Below, piece after piece: positions 1-11,653 of a stretch of 64,000 nucleotides of DNA. A model generated the notes under the pieces. The model was not told where the DNA came from. It did no database searches and was given only the letters and a program-made list of their open reading frames with translations. Both the position numbers and the translations under genes were made by a program. This DNA comes from Diphasiastrum complanatum (Eukaryota; Streptophyta; Lycopodiopsida; Lycopodiales; Lycopodiaceae), in the NCBI GenBank assembly GCA_029204225.1, contig CM055103.1, positions 22,074,709-22,138,708 on the forward strand, given 5' to 3'. The first letter of the stretch is position 1. Each line of letters starts with the position of its first letter.

Positions 1-297
1 TGTAATAACTTCTCTTCATGCTCGTTCCAAAATTCGGGACTAGAGCTTTAAGAATGAAAATCTTGGTGTGCTCAATGCAAAAACTGAAGCGGGAGAGGCA
101 AAACTTTTGAAATCATTGTATGCTTATAGTGAAATATGAGGCAGGATGATTTTTCAATGCGACATAAACATTACAAAAGTAAGGAATGCTAGATCTATTC
201 ATATTGATTTACTGTAGGTAGATTCCTTTACATGTAGCTTTAACAATGGCAATGTTCCATTTGCATGTTGCTCTTCTGATGGAATGCACTCCAATTA

Positions 298-1863
298 TTA
301 AGAAAAATGTGAAAGTTGTAGAGAATGCTGCAGCATCTGGTCCATGCTCGAATCAATCCTTGTATCCAATTGTATAACTTCTTTGCGCGAAGGGGAGAAT
401 TGCGGCATGACCGGAATGGGGATTTGTGGTTCAGCTTCCAACACTGGAGCGGCTGCTTTTTCATAGGCAGTGATGGTCTCTTTTGCCTTTCCCAACTCGG
501 TTGAAGCTGCTCGTTTGAACCTATTAAAGCGGCCTTGGAATCCCTGAAGGGCCACTTTGTATGTTTCCACTTTCTTGAATAAATACGCAATCTCCGTTGG
601 TGTGACTGGATGATCAGATAATATTCATTGCAGTCATTTTTAAAATTTCTATGGACTGATCATATCTTCGATAAGAGTTCTCATTACGATGACCTGTAAT
701 AGCCATTACAACTGCAGTAGGGATAGGCATCACGCACAAGGGTGGTCGCATCCAATTCACCTTGAAGTCGTGTGCAATCTTGTTTGGCCATCTGTAATTG
801 CCCCTTCAGCAGCTGCACCTGTTGCTTGGCATCTTGCACTGCCTTATCTACCTGATCTTGTGCGGTTGTCAGGGCGTTTTGCAGGGAGCTGATGTAGGTT
901 TCCAAGCGATCAGCTTGTTGCTGGGCCATTTTTTTTTCGCTTTCAGCCTTATCTTCATGTTGTGTGGCTATTTTTAATTCTCGATCCAGCTGGACAATTT
1001 TATGGCTGATTAGAGTGTTTTTGGATCCTAGATCAGAGATCCTCTGCTCCATTTCCTTCTTCTTATTCAACATAGAATGGATCACTTGCCCAAGGCTTGA
1101 AACTAACCCTAGAGCATCACCAGAATCGCCGGTCATGGAGGTGGCAACAGCGGGAGAACCTGATGGTACTATCCTTGGTAGGCATGGAATAGGTGCCAAG
1201 GTCTCTTCTTCTTCAAAAGTATCATCTTCTTCAAACCCTTCAAGCACAGAATCCAGGTGGAGGCCATGGATTCTATTTTCTAGGTGAGAAGCGACTAAGA
1301 GGGACAATAGAGAGCCAGCGGCGAACTGCTACTTAGTATTGGCCTTAATAGCTCGCTTGAGCTCACTAGAAACAGTCTTGAACCAGTTATATGGTTCAAG
1401 AGGGGCTTTGGCCAACTTGGTGTGGGACTCCACTATCCTGTGAAGGATTTGAGATGTGATGCGGTCTTTCCTGAGGTTGCCAACCATCAGAAAATGATTC
1501 AATAGCTAGGCAGCTATGTGGATGGAAGGCTCAGTGATGGCTTCCAGAAGATAGCCATCATTGGTCCAGTGCAGATCGTTCGTGAGGTCAATGTATGGCT
1601 TGATGGCCTATTTGGCGTGCTTGTGATTGGGTGAGGCTTGCGTACCGGATGAGATTCCTATAGCTGCAAGTGCGGCCTCAGTGACGCGCACTTTGTGTGT
1701 GGCTCCCTGGAAGGTGATATAAAACTTGGATTTCTCTTCCTTCCACGTACTGGAGGCAAGAGTGATGAAATCCATATTGATACGACCCAAAAAGGCTCTC
1801 TCATGAATACCCATTGCAGTGAGTAGAGGCTCCGCAAGGGTCATCCACTGGACAATTTTTTTT
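298..1863 (-). pseudogene. Broken coiled-coil, retroelement-like protein gene
   Basis: One minus-strand reading frame can be followed from about 1863 to about 684. It is interrupted by three stops, near 1608-1610, near 1510 and near 1333. A further 90-residue stretch at 570-298 lies in another frame and seems to be the continuation. The N-terminal part (to about 1340) is a globular domain. The middle part (about 1130-740) is strongly heptad-like and rich in Q, K, E and A, so a coiled coil is likely. I do not recognise the family with certainty; the layout resembles the gag-like or 'plant transposon protein' reading frames common in large plant genomes. No catalytic motif is visible. Plus-strand frames here are shadows. 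Confidence 0.45.
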
Positions 1864-2506
1864 GGGTTCAGACAATTAAGACATCATCAGCTTAGTGTTA
1901 CAATCAGTTTTTTTCTATGCAACCACAAGATTTCATTCTTTTTTTGAAGTTTTGATGCACAAAAATATCAGACAGAATTCGCCTAGACCAATTTCACTAT
2001 GCACGATTCATTTATCACCTTCGCGAATTCCGATTTAGAGTCGACCTTCCAAAGATAGAAAAAAAACAATTTCTCTCATCAGATCCTCACTGACAGATGT
2101 CGTAGCTAATTCTTTGAGCTTCAAAATTAGATGCACGATTTCGTTGTCACATCCATGAATTATGATCACTTCCATTTTTGTACTATCAGAGAATTCACCC
2201 TATTTTGGTACAAAAAAAACACCTAGCAGGAACTCGCAGGACCATCAACACTCTGTTTCAGAATTCGCAGACCTCATTGAGAAATCGTGGCCACTGAAAA
2301 TGACTTATGGGTGCATTTGCGAATTCATGTCCAAAAAAGTCTATACATAGGCCTCAACCATTCCTCCCACGGTTCATTAGAGATTTTCGCTGGAGAGACT
2401 TTGTTGAAAATTTTCAAAATTTTTGGAACTTTCTAAAAATTTCACAATAATTTGCCGCACACTCTCTAATTGGCTTTTTTTTTTCTCTGTAGAATCAGAA
2501 TTTCTG
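1864..2506. other. Spacer with repeated GAATTC words
   Basis: No gene is visible. The stretch from about 1970 to 2330 contains five or more GAATTC words, usually followed by GC or AC. The end is A/T-rich and full of AAAATTTT runs. It may be non-coding retroelement sequence belonging with the repeat that follows. Confidence 0.3.
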
Positions 2507-3170
2507 CAGTTGACGGAAAGAGAAGAGAGTGGTAGGAAGTAAAAACTTGCAACTATTTACATGGATCAGAGGGTGAAGGGAGATTAACTCCAATGGGACT
2601 TAGATGAACTACTCCCCGCTAGATGTTCATTGTGAAAACGATTGATAACACTTCACATTTGCATCCAACCACTCTCCAATAATGATATAAGTTGAATGTC
2701 ATTCATGAACCAAACCAGTTATGCAAGTAATAAGCATCCCAAGTAATAAGCACAAAGTAACTGATACTCCCCCTCAAATACTTTCTCACACAAATTACTT
2801 GACACCATCTGTTCCATGGAATTCTCTTGTTTCTATCTCGCACTTAGAGTCACTTGTCCCAAAAAACTTTTCTACCTAGAAAGCATAACATCTATTTATC
2901 GTGACACTATGTCATATGCAAGTTTTCCAACTGATGTATATATGTATGTCCATATTTCTCCTGATTTAAAAACATCTTCATCACAACCACACCAAAAATA
3001 TCAACACATCCCTACACCAAAATCACCCCTGATGATTGACCTGTATAAATATAAAACTCGATACTTCCTCATCTTGAAGTAAAGTTTGCTTCACTTAAAA
3101 AAACTTCATATCGATTTTCTAACGTTGATCAATAACCTAATGATTCATAGAAATAAACCCTATTGTTTTT
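2507..3170 (-). repeat. Dispersed retroelement-end repeat, copy A
   Basis: This stretch is repeated at 15936-16624 with scattered substitutions and small indels. Both copies begin CAGTTGACGGAAAG and end in CCCTATTGTTTTT. On the minus strand each contains a polypurine tract (TTTGAGGGGGAG), typical of the border between internal region and 3' LTR in plant copia elements. The sequence below about 2767 would then be LTR and the sequence above it the end of the internal region. No protein frame is conserved. Confidence 0.6.
2767..2778 (-). promoter_or_regulatory. Polypurine tract (retroelement plus-strand primer)
   Basis: On the minus strand this reads TTTGAGGGGGAG, the usual plant copia polypurine tract. 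The same motif stands at 16214-16225 in copy B. Confidence 0.5.
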
Positions 3171-4674
3171 TTTAACAATTTTGTCCTATGCCCAAATTTG
3201 AGCTATCTGCTCAAAGAAAGTAACCATGTGGCACATTGTAAAATGTAGATATGTATTAAAATGAAAGGTTGTGATTTGATATATAATAAAATAAAAGCTC
3301 CATGTGTCCATGATACTTTCTAGATCAAAAACCAATCTCTCTTTATATGTTGGTCTCTCGCTCTCATGATTAAAGTGAGCCCTCGGGCCCAAAGGCCTTA
3401 AAGCTAGGAAGGACCTCCGGGCCCAAAGGCCTTAAAGCTAGGAAGGACCTCCGGGCGGGGGCCTTCCCCGGGATAAAGCTCCTAAAAAAAATTTGAGGCT
3501 CTGAAAGTTTTTAATGTACTTGTTGTTTTCCTGCCCGCCATCTTTCTCCTTCGTCGTGCATTTCTCCTTCTTCGTGGTGGCTATGGAGCTCCTCGTATTT
3601 TAGTGTTCGAGTTTTCTTCAAGTTGACAAGACACAATATCGATGAGTTTGAGCAAATGATTATGGGCCTGCTTGGACGATTTTGCTGATCAATCACTCTC
3701 GCTATCTCCTTTTGTCAATCACCATTCTTTCTGTTCAGATCAGTCTGTCTACCTTGTCTACCTTTTCACTGCGATTAGGGGTCTGCTTGGGATGAAGAAC
3801 GATTTTGCTGATCAATCACTCTCTGAATGCGGCACCACAATTGCCAATGCGACAATGTTGTGAGAAGCTATTGCAAATGCCAATGCCTTGCGAAAACCCA
3901 TTAGCATGAGGTTGTTGGCTTTGAACCAAAAAGAATTCGACATTCACCACATAGTACGAATCTGAAACCAGCCATCAATAATTTTGAAGAGAGCAAACCT
4001 GACCAATGAGCCATTCTTCTTGCTGAAATCTGCTGAGACCTGTATTCTGTTTGATGGCCAACGTAGCATCTTGAGTGAAGGATGCCGACCAAATCTGAGG
4101 ACCAACTATTGTCCAGGTCTTTGTATACTGAACTCTGTTGATATCATGACAATCCCGAGCATTGGGTCATGATGCACTTAATTGCTTCATATCAACACCT
4201 ACAGACTACAGTTCTGTCAACACCAAAACCTAACGCTTGAATCTGCCACACATAGGATGATATGAATGATGAATATCTGTCACAGACCGTTAAGCAAGCC
4301 TTGTCCACAAACGATCGGATAGTGTAGAAGAAACAGCCAGAGCGGCGCAGTCAGAGCAGACAAAAGCGGGTCAGGTGCTGCCAGTAGAGGGCAGGGAGCC
4401 AGTATGTTAAGCAATTCTTTTACATGAGGTAATAATTGTGTGTTGTTGGTAAAAAAATCTGTCATTTTTTACTTGTGGTAAGCTACTAGAAGACCCGTTT
4501 TGGTTGTTTGATCTCTGCTGAAGTATCCACATGCATCTTCGCATGCTCATTTACTTATTTAGCAACCGGAAGATCTTGCATTATTGTACAAGATCGCTTA
4601 ACAGCTGATTAAATAACTAATTAGAACAGTTATTATTAGAGCGTGAAGACGTAGAGAGTCTATACTTGGAATCC
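3171..4674. other. Spacer without recognisable gene
   Basis: Only short unsupported frames occur here. Local features are a GC-rich direct repeat at 3384-3451 and two copies of TTTTGCTGATCAATCACTCTC (near 3680 and 3800). Nothing matches a gene family I know. Confidence 0.4.
3384..3451. repeat. Two exact 34-bp tandem units, GC-rich
   Basis: A 34-bp unit beginning CGGGCCCAAAGGCC occurs at 3384-3417 and again at 3418-3451. It is followed by a partial third start (CGGGCGGGGGCC). It stands out as GC-rich within AT-rich surroundings. Confidence 0.85.
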
Positions 4675-4910
4675 TGTGTATTTCTGCAGAGTGTCGCATT
4701 TTTCGCATTTTTTCGCTTGTGTGGAATTCCGTGTAAAACTGCAGTGTCACATTTTTCGCTTGTGTTTCTGTGTAAAACTGCAGTGTCGCATTTTTCGCCT
4801 TTGTGGAATTATTTGTAAAACTGCAATGTCGCATTTTTCGCCTGTCAGAAATTGCATGTAAAAATGCATTGTCACATTTTTCGCAAAGCAGTGTCACATT
4901 TTTGGAAGTG
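4675..4910. repeat. Imperfect minisatellite, about 40-55 bp period
   Basis: About five degenerate units of the form TGTAAAACTGCAGTGTCGCATTTTTCGC, each with a short variable spacer, fill this stretch. Similar words (CGCATTTTTCG, GTAAATCTGCAGTGTTGCAG) reappear at 15730-15930. Short frames on both strands through it are repeat artefacts. Confidence 0.75.
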
Positions 4911-4948
4911 TCTGAAATGGCCGAAAAACCGAGTTAGCACAAGTGTCA

Positions 4949-6247
4949 TGTTACGAGCACGTAACCAGTGCCAAACCCTAGAGAACACAGGAGGTCAGAT
5001 ACCACAATTAGGGTCGTGTCCAACGTACATGACCAACAGGGCAAGACAGTGTGAGTAGTGTGCTCCGGCACGGTCCATAGCCATGGCAGGCCTAACACAG
5101 CCTAGGGACCCTGTCAGCAGGATAGGGCCCCACGTTGGGTCCCAACGTGCAGTCGGCCACGTTAGTGCCACGTGAACTCGAGCCACCACAGACTAGGTAT
5201 AGTGCCTATGAAAAGGAACTCTTCGCCGTAGTTCATGCCCTTAAGACTTGGAGGCATTATTTGTATGGTGCCAACTTTGAGGTCCTGACAGAGTCTCAGA
5301 TACCTTTGCAATCAGCCTGAGGTAAGAGGTCGGAAAGCTCATTGGGCTGAGTTAATGCAAGAGTTTGATATGTCTATCAGATATGGACAATACAGTAGCA
5401 GATGCACTTAGTAGAATGCCTATGATAAATGAGCTGAGTTTTACTCAGATTCGTAGTGAGTTACTCGAGTCCTTGAGAGGGAAGTGCCAGCATGATGCAT
5501 TCTTCTCTACTATCTGGAACTCAGTCCAGAGCAGACAGCCACAGACTCTAGAAGTAGTTCCGGGGCTGGTGCCAGTTCATCTAAGAATACGACAACTTCC
5601 GTTGAGGATGATGAGTCCGAGTATACGTCAGATGACGTTGAGGATTTTGAGCCTTTATTACCCAAGCAAACCCTAGTGTTGAGGGTCAGTTGACTCAAGG
5701 ATTCAAATGGAAACAGTATTCAATTCAAGATGAGTACTTGCTCTATAGAGATAGAGTATGTGTCCCCAATTCAGAGGATTATAGGCAGTAGGTCCTATAT
5801 GAGTGTCAAGACAGTCCTAGTGCAGGGCACCCAAGCATTCAAAAGACCTATGAGCTTCTTCGTAGGCAATTTTTCTGGCCTAGTATGAAAAAGGACGTCC
5901 AGCAATATGTAACTAGTTGCCAGAAATGTCAGGTAAATAAAGCAGAGCGTTTAAAGGCTGGAGGGTTGTTACAGCCCTTAGATATACCAACTGGTAAATG
6001 GGAGAGTATCTCCATGGATTTTATAGTAGGCCCGCCTAAAACCCAAAAGGGTAATGACGCTATATGGGTCACAGTTGACCGTCTGACCAAAATGGCTCAC
6101 TTTATTCTGACCAAAACAACCGTTAGAGCTCCAGAGTTAGCGAGGTTGTTTGTAGATGGGCTATTTAAATTGTACGGTCTACCTTCCAGCATAGTCAGCG
6201 ACCGGGACAGTAAGTTGAATGAAAATTTCTGGAGGGCAGTATGTCTT
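4949..6247 (+). pseudogene. Old, internally deleted Ty3 chromovirus copy
   Basis: It opens with the first roughly 226 bp of the same LTR found at 6593-6950 (TGTTACGAGC start). At about 5174/5175 it jumps straight into the RNase H region of pol. The rest of the LTR, the leader, gag, protease and reverse transcriptase are therefore missing. After the join come the end of RNase H (to about 5470), a linker, the integrase zinc-binding region (about 5800-5940, ending in CQKC) and the start of the integrase core (SMDFIVG, then SDRDSK at about 6200). Several stops and frameshifts break it. Homology ends near 6247, before the catalytic glutamate. It is clearly older than its neighbour at 6593. Confidence 0.85.
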
Positions 6248-6592
6248 CTTTCAACAATGACCAACACATGATGAATGTATCATGTACTTGGCCTGTTTCA
6301 GTTTTTTGGTTATGCATTGCATTTACTTTGGAATACTATTGTTGTTCTTCTATTCTTGTGAAGCATGTTAATTATTGCAATCATTGCACTTACACATTGG
6401 TATGCAAATGAGGTCACTCGTTGATGTTGTTGTATTTCATATCAATCAATTACCTATGAAACTGCCAGTTTGTCCTATTGCTGAATGGTTCTCTTTTCAT
6501 TCCTTCATCGTGGCTCCATACTACTAATTTTTGCCCTCTATGTTTTGATCATGGCTTGGTAGTTCTCACCCTCTATTGTAGATATTTGCAGG
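6248..6592. other. Spacer, no gene seen
   Basis: AT-rich sequence between the old Ty3 fragment and the young Ty3 insertion. It ends with GCAGG at 6588-6592, the left target-site duplication of that insertion. Confidence 0.5.
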
Positions 6593-6950
6593 TGTTACGA
6601 GCTCGTAACCAGTGCCGAACCCTAGGGAACACAGATAGGTCAGATACCACAGTCAGGGTCGTGTCCAGTGTACATGACCAACAGGGCAAGACAGTGTGAG
6701 TAGTGTGCCCCAGCACGGTCCATAGCCATGGCGGGCCTAACACAGCCTAGGGACCCTGTCAGCAGGATAGGGCCCCCAGTTGGGTCCCGACGTGCAGTCG
6801 GCCACGTCAGTGCCACGTGGCCGACACTTGGCAGTAGCATGCTACCAGTCCTCACACTGGGCTAGGAGGGGCTTACTCTATGTCAGGGAGTAGGCAAGGT
6901 TGGGTGGATCAGTTAGTGTTTGCCCTACTGTGGTGTTAGGATCTATTACA
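6593..6950 (+). repeat. 5' LTR of the chromovirus
   Basis: Begins TGTTACGAGCTCG and ends ATCTATTACA, with TG...CA termini. It is 358 bp long, like the 3' LTR. Confidence 0.95.
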
Positions 6951-6951
6951 C

Positions 6952-6964
6952 TGGTATCAGAGCT
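6952..6964 (+). promoter_or_regulatory. Primer-binding site for initiator tRNA-Met
   Basis: TGGTATCAGAGCT lies one base after the 5' LTR. It is complementary to the 3' end of plant initiator methionine tRNA, the usual minus-strand primer. Confidence 0.9.
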
Positions 6965-7753
6965 ATCTCCATCCTAGGGAGTTCAGGACAGTAGTAGAGA
7001 AAGCTATCAGAAGATAGGAAAGATTTCTCAGATTCTCAGGAAAGAATTGAGGAGGAAAATCGCTGTGGGAACAGCTTTCAAATCCTTGAAATTTGCTAGG
7101 AATTTACAGTTGTTTGAGGCACAATCCCTTGTAGAGGCTCAGCGCTGAAAAATCAGGGATTTACCCTTGATTTTTATGTATCAATTGTGGATTTTTGAGC
7201 ACATTTTAAATAGAAAACGTGGAGCAGGTCCAGCGCTGCCAAATTGGGTGGAAACTTCGAATTTGGAGTGAAATTTTCTGGAATTTGGAGCAGATCTGAG
7301 ACAGAATCTTGGGTGCAGGTCCAGCGCTGAAGGTGTTGCTAGAAAATCAGATTTTGAGAGGGATTTTGGGTCTCAAAGTAAGCAAAACCAAGTAGCAACA
7401 CTCCTGGTCAGGCAGCGAGGAAGGTCTTTGGCAAAAACCACAAGTTTGCAACTGTTTTTGGGTCCTAAAACGGGAATTTTGGAGCAAAAGGTATACACCT
7501 CAGACAGCGAGGGAAGGGGCCAAGACGATCAGAAGTTTGTTTCTTTTTCTTGGTACCTTGATCTCTGATTTTTCCGGACAGCAGATCTGAAAGCAGTGGA
7601 GGAAGAGCTGAAAGGGCTTTTCTTGATTCTCTCTGTGGAAGTACAGTTCTCAGAAAGAGCTAAGTTTTTCTTTCCCTCCTTGTACAGTTGTAAATTAGTC
7701 TTTTAGACTTTTTTTCCTTCAGAAGTTAAGGTAGCTCTCTTTCAGTTCCGAAG
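6965..7753 (+). other. Untranslated leader of the chromovirus
   Basis: About 790 bp of non-coding sequence separate the primer-binding site from the gag start. A word close to GGTCCAGCGCTG recurs (near 7225 and 7318, with a related GGCTCAGCGCTG near 7136). No open frame is visible. Confidence 0.7.
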
Positions 7754-9349
7754 ATGACCACTCCTCAGGGACCTGATCAACCCCCGGAGAGAGGCTTCGA
7801 CGAACTTGAAACAGAAGCCTTGGCTTACAGAAAAGGGAAGGAACCCATGGAATTAGAAGAACAGGAACAGTTCGCCGAAGAACTCGACGAACTGGTTACC
7901 AAGGAGCAGTTCCTCCAATTGGTAACAGAAGTGGATGAACTGAAGTTGGCATTAGCCAATTTCAAGTCCAGTGTGGACGACTCGTTCGCTGAACTCAAAA
8001 ACTTGATTTTGAGTTCCGCGAAAGGAAGCCTTCCCTCCACTTCTCAGTTATCCCCTTCTCCACTTCCATCAGTTTCGGGTGAGACTTTACGGTCTCACCC
8101 CAGTGTTTTTAAAGATTTAAAGCCTCCTACTTTTAATGGGGAAGAGAAGGATAGAAATGCAGATATTCTACAAACCTTCCTCAGCAAATGGAAGAACATT
8201 CATGCTCTTAAACAGACCCCTGACCATTTGCAAGCAATTGAGGCCAGTCTTTCTTTAGGGCCTATGGCCTATAAGTGGTGGTTAAATCTCCAGGAGACTG
8301 GGCAGACTCCCCGGTCATGGAAAGCTTTTGAAGAAGCTTTCCTAAGAGAATTTCTACCAGAAAATGAACTGGATAGAGCCTGGGAAGCCTGGGAAAGAAC
8401 AATAATGGATAAATCCCTCATCCAATATATCTCGCAGTATCGAGAGGCAATTTTAAAGATTAAAAATATGGATGACTATCAAAAAATCAGGGGATTTGTC
8501 CGTGGCCTCAAAGATGAATATAAAGTAGAGGTCCAGAGAAACTCGCCTACTACCCTTGAGCAAGCTCTCAGATATGCTCAAATCTATGATGATTCAGTGG
8601 GTAGGAAGAGAGCGAGACAGCAACCACTTTCTGAGCAGCTTCCTCAAAAAGACTTTCAATTTAAAAAGAAATTTTTAAAAAGAAAGAAAGAAGATAAATT
8701 TAAAGGTGAAGCTCCTCAGAAACGCCCTTCACTCATACAGCCCTTAAAACCAGATGATTTTGAGAAAGCCAAACAAGAACGTTTGTGCTTTGTGTGTATG
8801 GGCAAGGGACACACAGTCAGACAGTGTCCCAAGGGGCCTTTCACTAAAAAAGATAAAAAACAAGTTCATCTTGTTCAGACTGTATGTTTCCCCAGTAACT
8901 CGGCAGCTTCCGAGATTAAAGTGTATCATGAAGATCATGAACACTGTTGCCAGCTGACCTCTGCAATGCTAGCGAGACCCTTCAGCTTTGGGCCGCATGA
9001 CCTAGTACGTATGCATGGGAAAGTTGGTAACCAGTCAGTAAGAGTCATGGTTGATGATGGGGCAACCCATAATTTCATCAACCACACCCTGGTTAAAAAG
9101 CTTAAACTACCAGAAGTACCTAGTCAGCATAGGTACATAGTTTCATTAGCTAAGGGTGAAGATAAAAAAATATGGGAAACTATGGTAAGTAAGTTAAATC
9201 TTGGTATTCAGGCGTACCAAGATGAAATAAACTTTCAGATAATGCACCTGGATTCGAACAGACATTGTTCTCGGGAGAGATTGGCTCTACAGTTTAGGAC
9301 CTTCCCTCCACAGAAACTATCAGGAGAACACCCTCAGCTTTCAGTATAA
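7754..9349 (+). CDS. gag: gag capsid, zinc knuckle and protease (chromovirus)
   Basis: The frame of 531 codons starts at an ATG shortly after the leader. The first part (about residues 1-130) is charged and probably coiled-coil. A retrotransposon gag domain follows (about 130-280), then a basic stretch with many K residues and a CCHC zinc knuckle ([14 protein letters not shown], about residue 348), which binds the element's RNA. An aspartic protease follows at about 430-500 with [12 protein letters not shown]. The usual D-S/T-G-A active site here reads DDGA, an unusual residue before the glycine. A one-base shift near 9255 ends the frame early, because the conserved VLGRDWL linker continues in the next frame. 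Gag would form the virus-like particle. Confidence 0.9.
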   Translation: MTTPQGPDQPPERGFDELETEALAYRKGKEPMELEEQEQFAEELDELVTKEQFLQLVTEVDELKLALANFKSSVDDSFAELKNLILSSAKGSLPSTSQLSPSPLPSVSGETLRSHPSVFKDLKPPTFNGEEKDRNADILQTFLSKWKNIHALKQTPDHLQAIEASLSLGPMAYKWWLNLQETGQTPRSWKAFEEAFLREFLPENELDRAWEAWERTIMDKSLIQYISQYREAILKIKNMDDYQKIRGFVRGLKDEYKVEVQRNSPTTLEQALRYAQIYDDSVGRKRARQQPLSEQLPQKDFQFKKKFLKRKKEDKFKGEAPQKRPSLIQPLKPDDFEKAKQERLCFVCMGKGHTVRQCPKGPFTKKDKKQVHLVQTVCFPSNSAASEIKVYHEDHEHCCQLTSAMLARPFSFGPHDLVRMHGKVGNQSVRVMVDDGATHNFINHTLVKKLKLPEVPSQHRYIVSLAKGEDKKIWETMVSKLNLGIQAYQDEINFQIMHLDSNRHCSRERLALQFRTFPPQKLSGEHPQLSV

Positions 9350-9365
9350 AGGCCGAGAGATCCAG

Positions 9366-10442
9366 TTGCATGGGGAGCATGATGTTCCCAACAGCCCTAT
9401 GGTCTGCAGTTCAGAGCTCTGTCAGCTAATCGGAGACGAAGACCATCAGGTATTCTTATGTGACTTTCAGTTTATTCCTGAAGTTTCTATTTCCAGTTCT
9501 ATTCAGCAGAAAATCAGTAAATTAGAAACTTTATTGTCTAAATTTAAAGATGTTTTTCCTGAAGATTTGCCACATGGTTTACCACCTAGCAGAGAGGTAG
9601 ATCATGTAATAAACCTAGTACCAGGTACAGCACCTGTTTCTAAACCTCCGTATCGGGTCAGCCGAATAGAGGATGAAGAAATAACTAGGCAGTTAACAGA
9701 CTATCTTGGGAAAGGCCAAATTCAGACCAGTAGTTCACCATGGGCCTCACCAGTCCTATTGGTGAAAAAGAAGGAGGGGTCTATGCGTGTTTGCGTAGAT
9801 TACAGAGCCCTCAATAAAGTCACAATTAAGAATAAATACCCTATGCCTCGGGCAGACGAGTTGTTTGATCAACTCGACGGGGCTAAGTTTTTCAGCAAAA
9901 CAGACCTCAGATCGGGATATCATCAAGTCCGTATAAAATCGGAAGATGTCTCGAAAACAGCTTTTAGGACTCGTCACGGTCATTATGAGTTTAAGGTGAT
10001 GCCATTTGGGCTCACAAATGCTCCAGCTACCTTTATGACCTTGATGAACAGTGTCCTCAGACCATACTTGGGTAAGTTTGTAGTCGTATTTTTAGATGAC
10101 ATCCTCGTCTACAGCAAAACGAGGAAGGAGCATCTAAAACACCTCAGAAAGGTGTTTCGACTGCTCAGAAAGCATAAGCTTTATGCTAAACAATCCAAGT
10201 GTGAATTCTTCGTTGAAGAAGTAGCATATTTGGGTCACATTATCTCTTCAGATGGGATTAAGATGGACCCAAATAAGGTTAAAGCCATACTCAGTTGGCT
10301 GAGACCTCAGAATATTTTGGAACTTCAAATCTTTCTTGGTCTGGCGGGATATTACAGACAAATCTTCTTAAGGGGAAGGGAAAGGAGTTCATTTGGGAGT
10401 CTGCACAACAGGAGAGCTTTGATGCTCTCAAAACAGCCCTAG
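9366..10442 (+). pseudogene. pol: Reverse transcriptase segment of pol (chromovirus)
   Basis: A frame of 358 codons that continues pol after the frameshift near 9255. The conserved frame actually begins near 9261; the ATG at 9366 is only the first methionine. Reverse transcriptase motifs appear in order: [21 protein letters not shown], the palm motif FLDDILVYS with its two aspartates at about 10096-10101, and KCEFF...YLGHIIS. The thumb runs to GLAGYYRQI at about 10365. After that a deletion has removed the connection to RNase H and put the rest out of frame, so the last roughly 25 residues are out-of-frame noise. The enzyme would copy element RNA into DNA. Confidence 0.9.
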
Positions 10443-11653
10443 CTACAGCACCAGTCTTAAAAGTCGTCGACCCCAATCAGCCATTTGTGGTCGAAACAGA
10501 TGCTAGCGACTTTGCAGTAGGCGCTGTGCTAACTCAGGGTGGACGACCAGTTGCGTTCGAGAGTAAAAAACTCGAGCCAGCTCAGACTAGGTACAGTGCC
10601 TATGAAAAGGAACTCTTTTCTATAGTCCATGCCCTTAAGACTTGGAGGCATTATTTGTATGGTGCCAACTTTGAGGTCCTGACAGACCATGAGAGTCTCA
10701 GATACCTTTGCAATCAACCTGAGCTTAGAGGTCGGAAAGCTCGTTGGGCAGAGTTGATGCAAGAGTTTGACATGTCTATCAGATATAGGCGTGGAAAATT
10801 CAATACAGTAGCAGATGCCCTTAGCAGAATGCCTATGATAAACGAGCTGAGTTTTACTCAGATTCGTAATGAGTTACTCGAGTCCTTGAGAGGGAAATGC
10901 CAGCATGATGCATTCTTCTCTATTATCTGGAACTCAGTCCAGAACAGACAGTTACAGACTCCAGAACCAGTTCCCGGGGCTGGTGCCAGTTCATCCAAGA
11001 ATACGGCAGCTTCCGTTGAGGATGATGATGAGTCCGAGTATACGTCGTCAGATGACGTTGAGGATTCTGAGCCTGTATTACCCAAGCAAACCCCAGTGGT
11101 TGAGGGTCAGTTGACTCAAGGATTCAAATGGAAACAGTATTCCATTCAGGATGAGTACTTGCTCTATAGAGATAGAGTATGTGTCCCCAATTCAGAGGAT
11201 TATAGGCAGCAGGTCCTATATGAATGTCATGACAATCCCAGCGCGGGACACCCAGGCATATTGAAGACCTATGAGCTTCTTCGTAGGCAATTTTTCTGGC
11301 CCAGTATGAAAAAGGACGTCCACCAGTATGTAACTAGCTGCCAAAAATGTCAAGTAAATAAAGCAGAGCGTTTAAAGGCAGGAGGGTTGTTGCATCCCTT
11401 AGAAATACCAGCTGGTAAATGGGAGAGTATCTCCATGGATTTTATAGTAGGCCTGCCTAAAACCCAAAAGGGTAATGACGCTATATGGGTCACAGTTGAC
11501 CGTCTGACCAAAATGGCTCATTTTATTCCGACCAAAACAACCGTTAGAGCTCCAGAGTTAGCGAGCTTGTTTGTAGACGGGCTATTTAAATTGTACGGTC
11601 TACCTTCCGGCATAGTCAGCGACCGGGACAGTAAGTTTACTGGAAATTTTTGA
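10295..11653 (+). pseudogene. pol: RNase H and integrase segment of pol (chromovirus)
   Basis: True homology starts near 10370 ([14 protein letters not shown]); the roughly 25 residues before it are an out-of-frame shadow. RNase H shows VETDASDFAVGAVL near 10492, then ...NTVADALSRM near 10800. An acidic linker follows (about 10980-11090, rich in S, D and E). The integrase has an HHCC zinc-binding module (ECHD...GHPG...CQKC, about 11222-11350) and the core with its first two catalytic aspartates in SMDFIVG (about 11435) and SDRDSKF (about 11620). The frame hits a TGA at about 11651 because one base is missing compared with the older copy at 6225, which reads through there. The catalytic glutamate lies in the next frame. 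Confidence 0.9.

Noticed and set aside
689-1287. Plus-strand frames opposite the coiled-coil pseudogene
   Set aside because: They have no domain, and the minus strand shows a clear protein-like composition.
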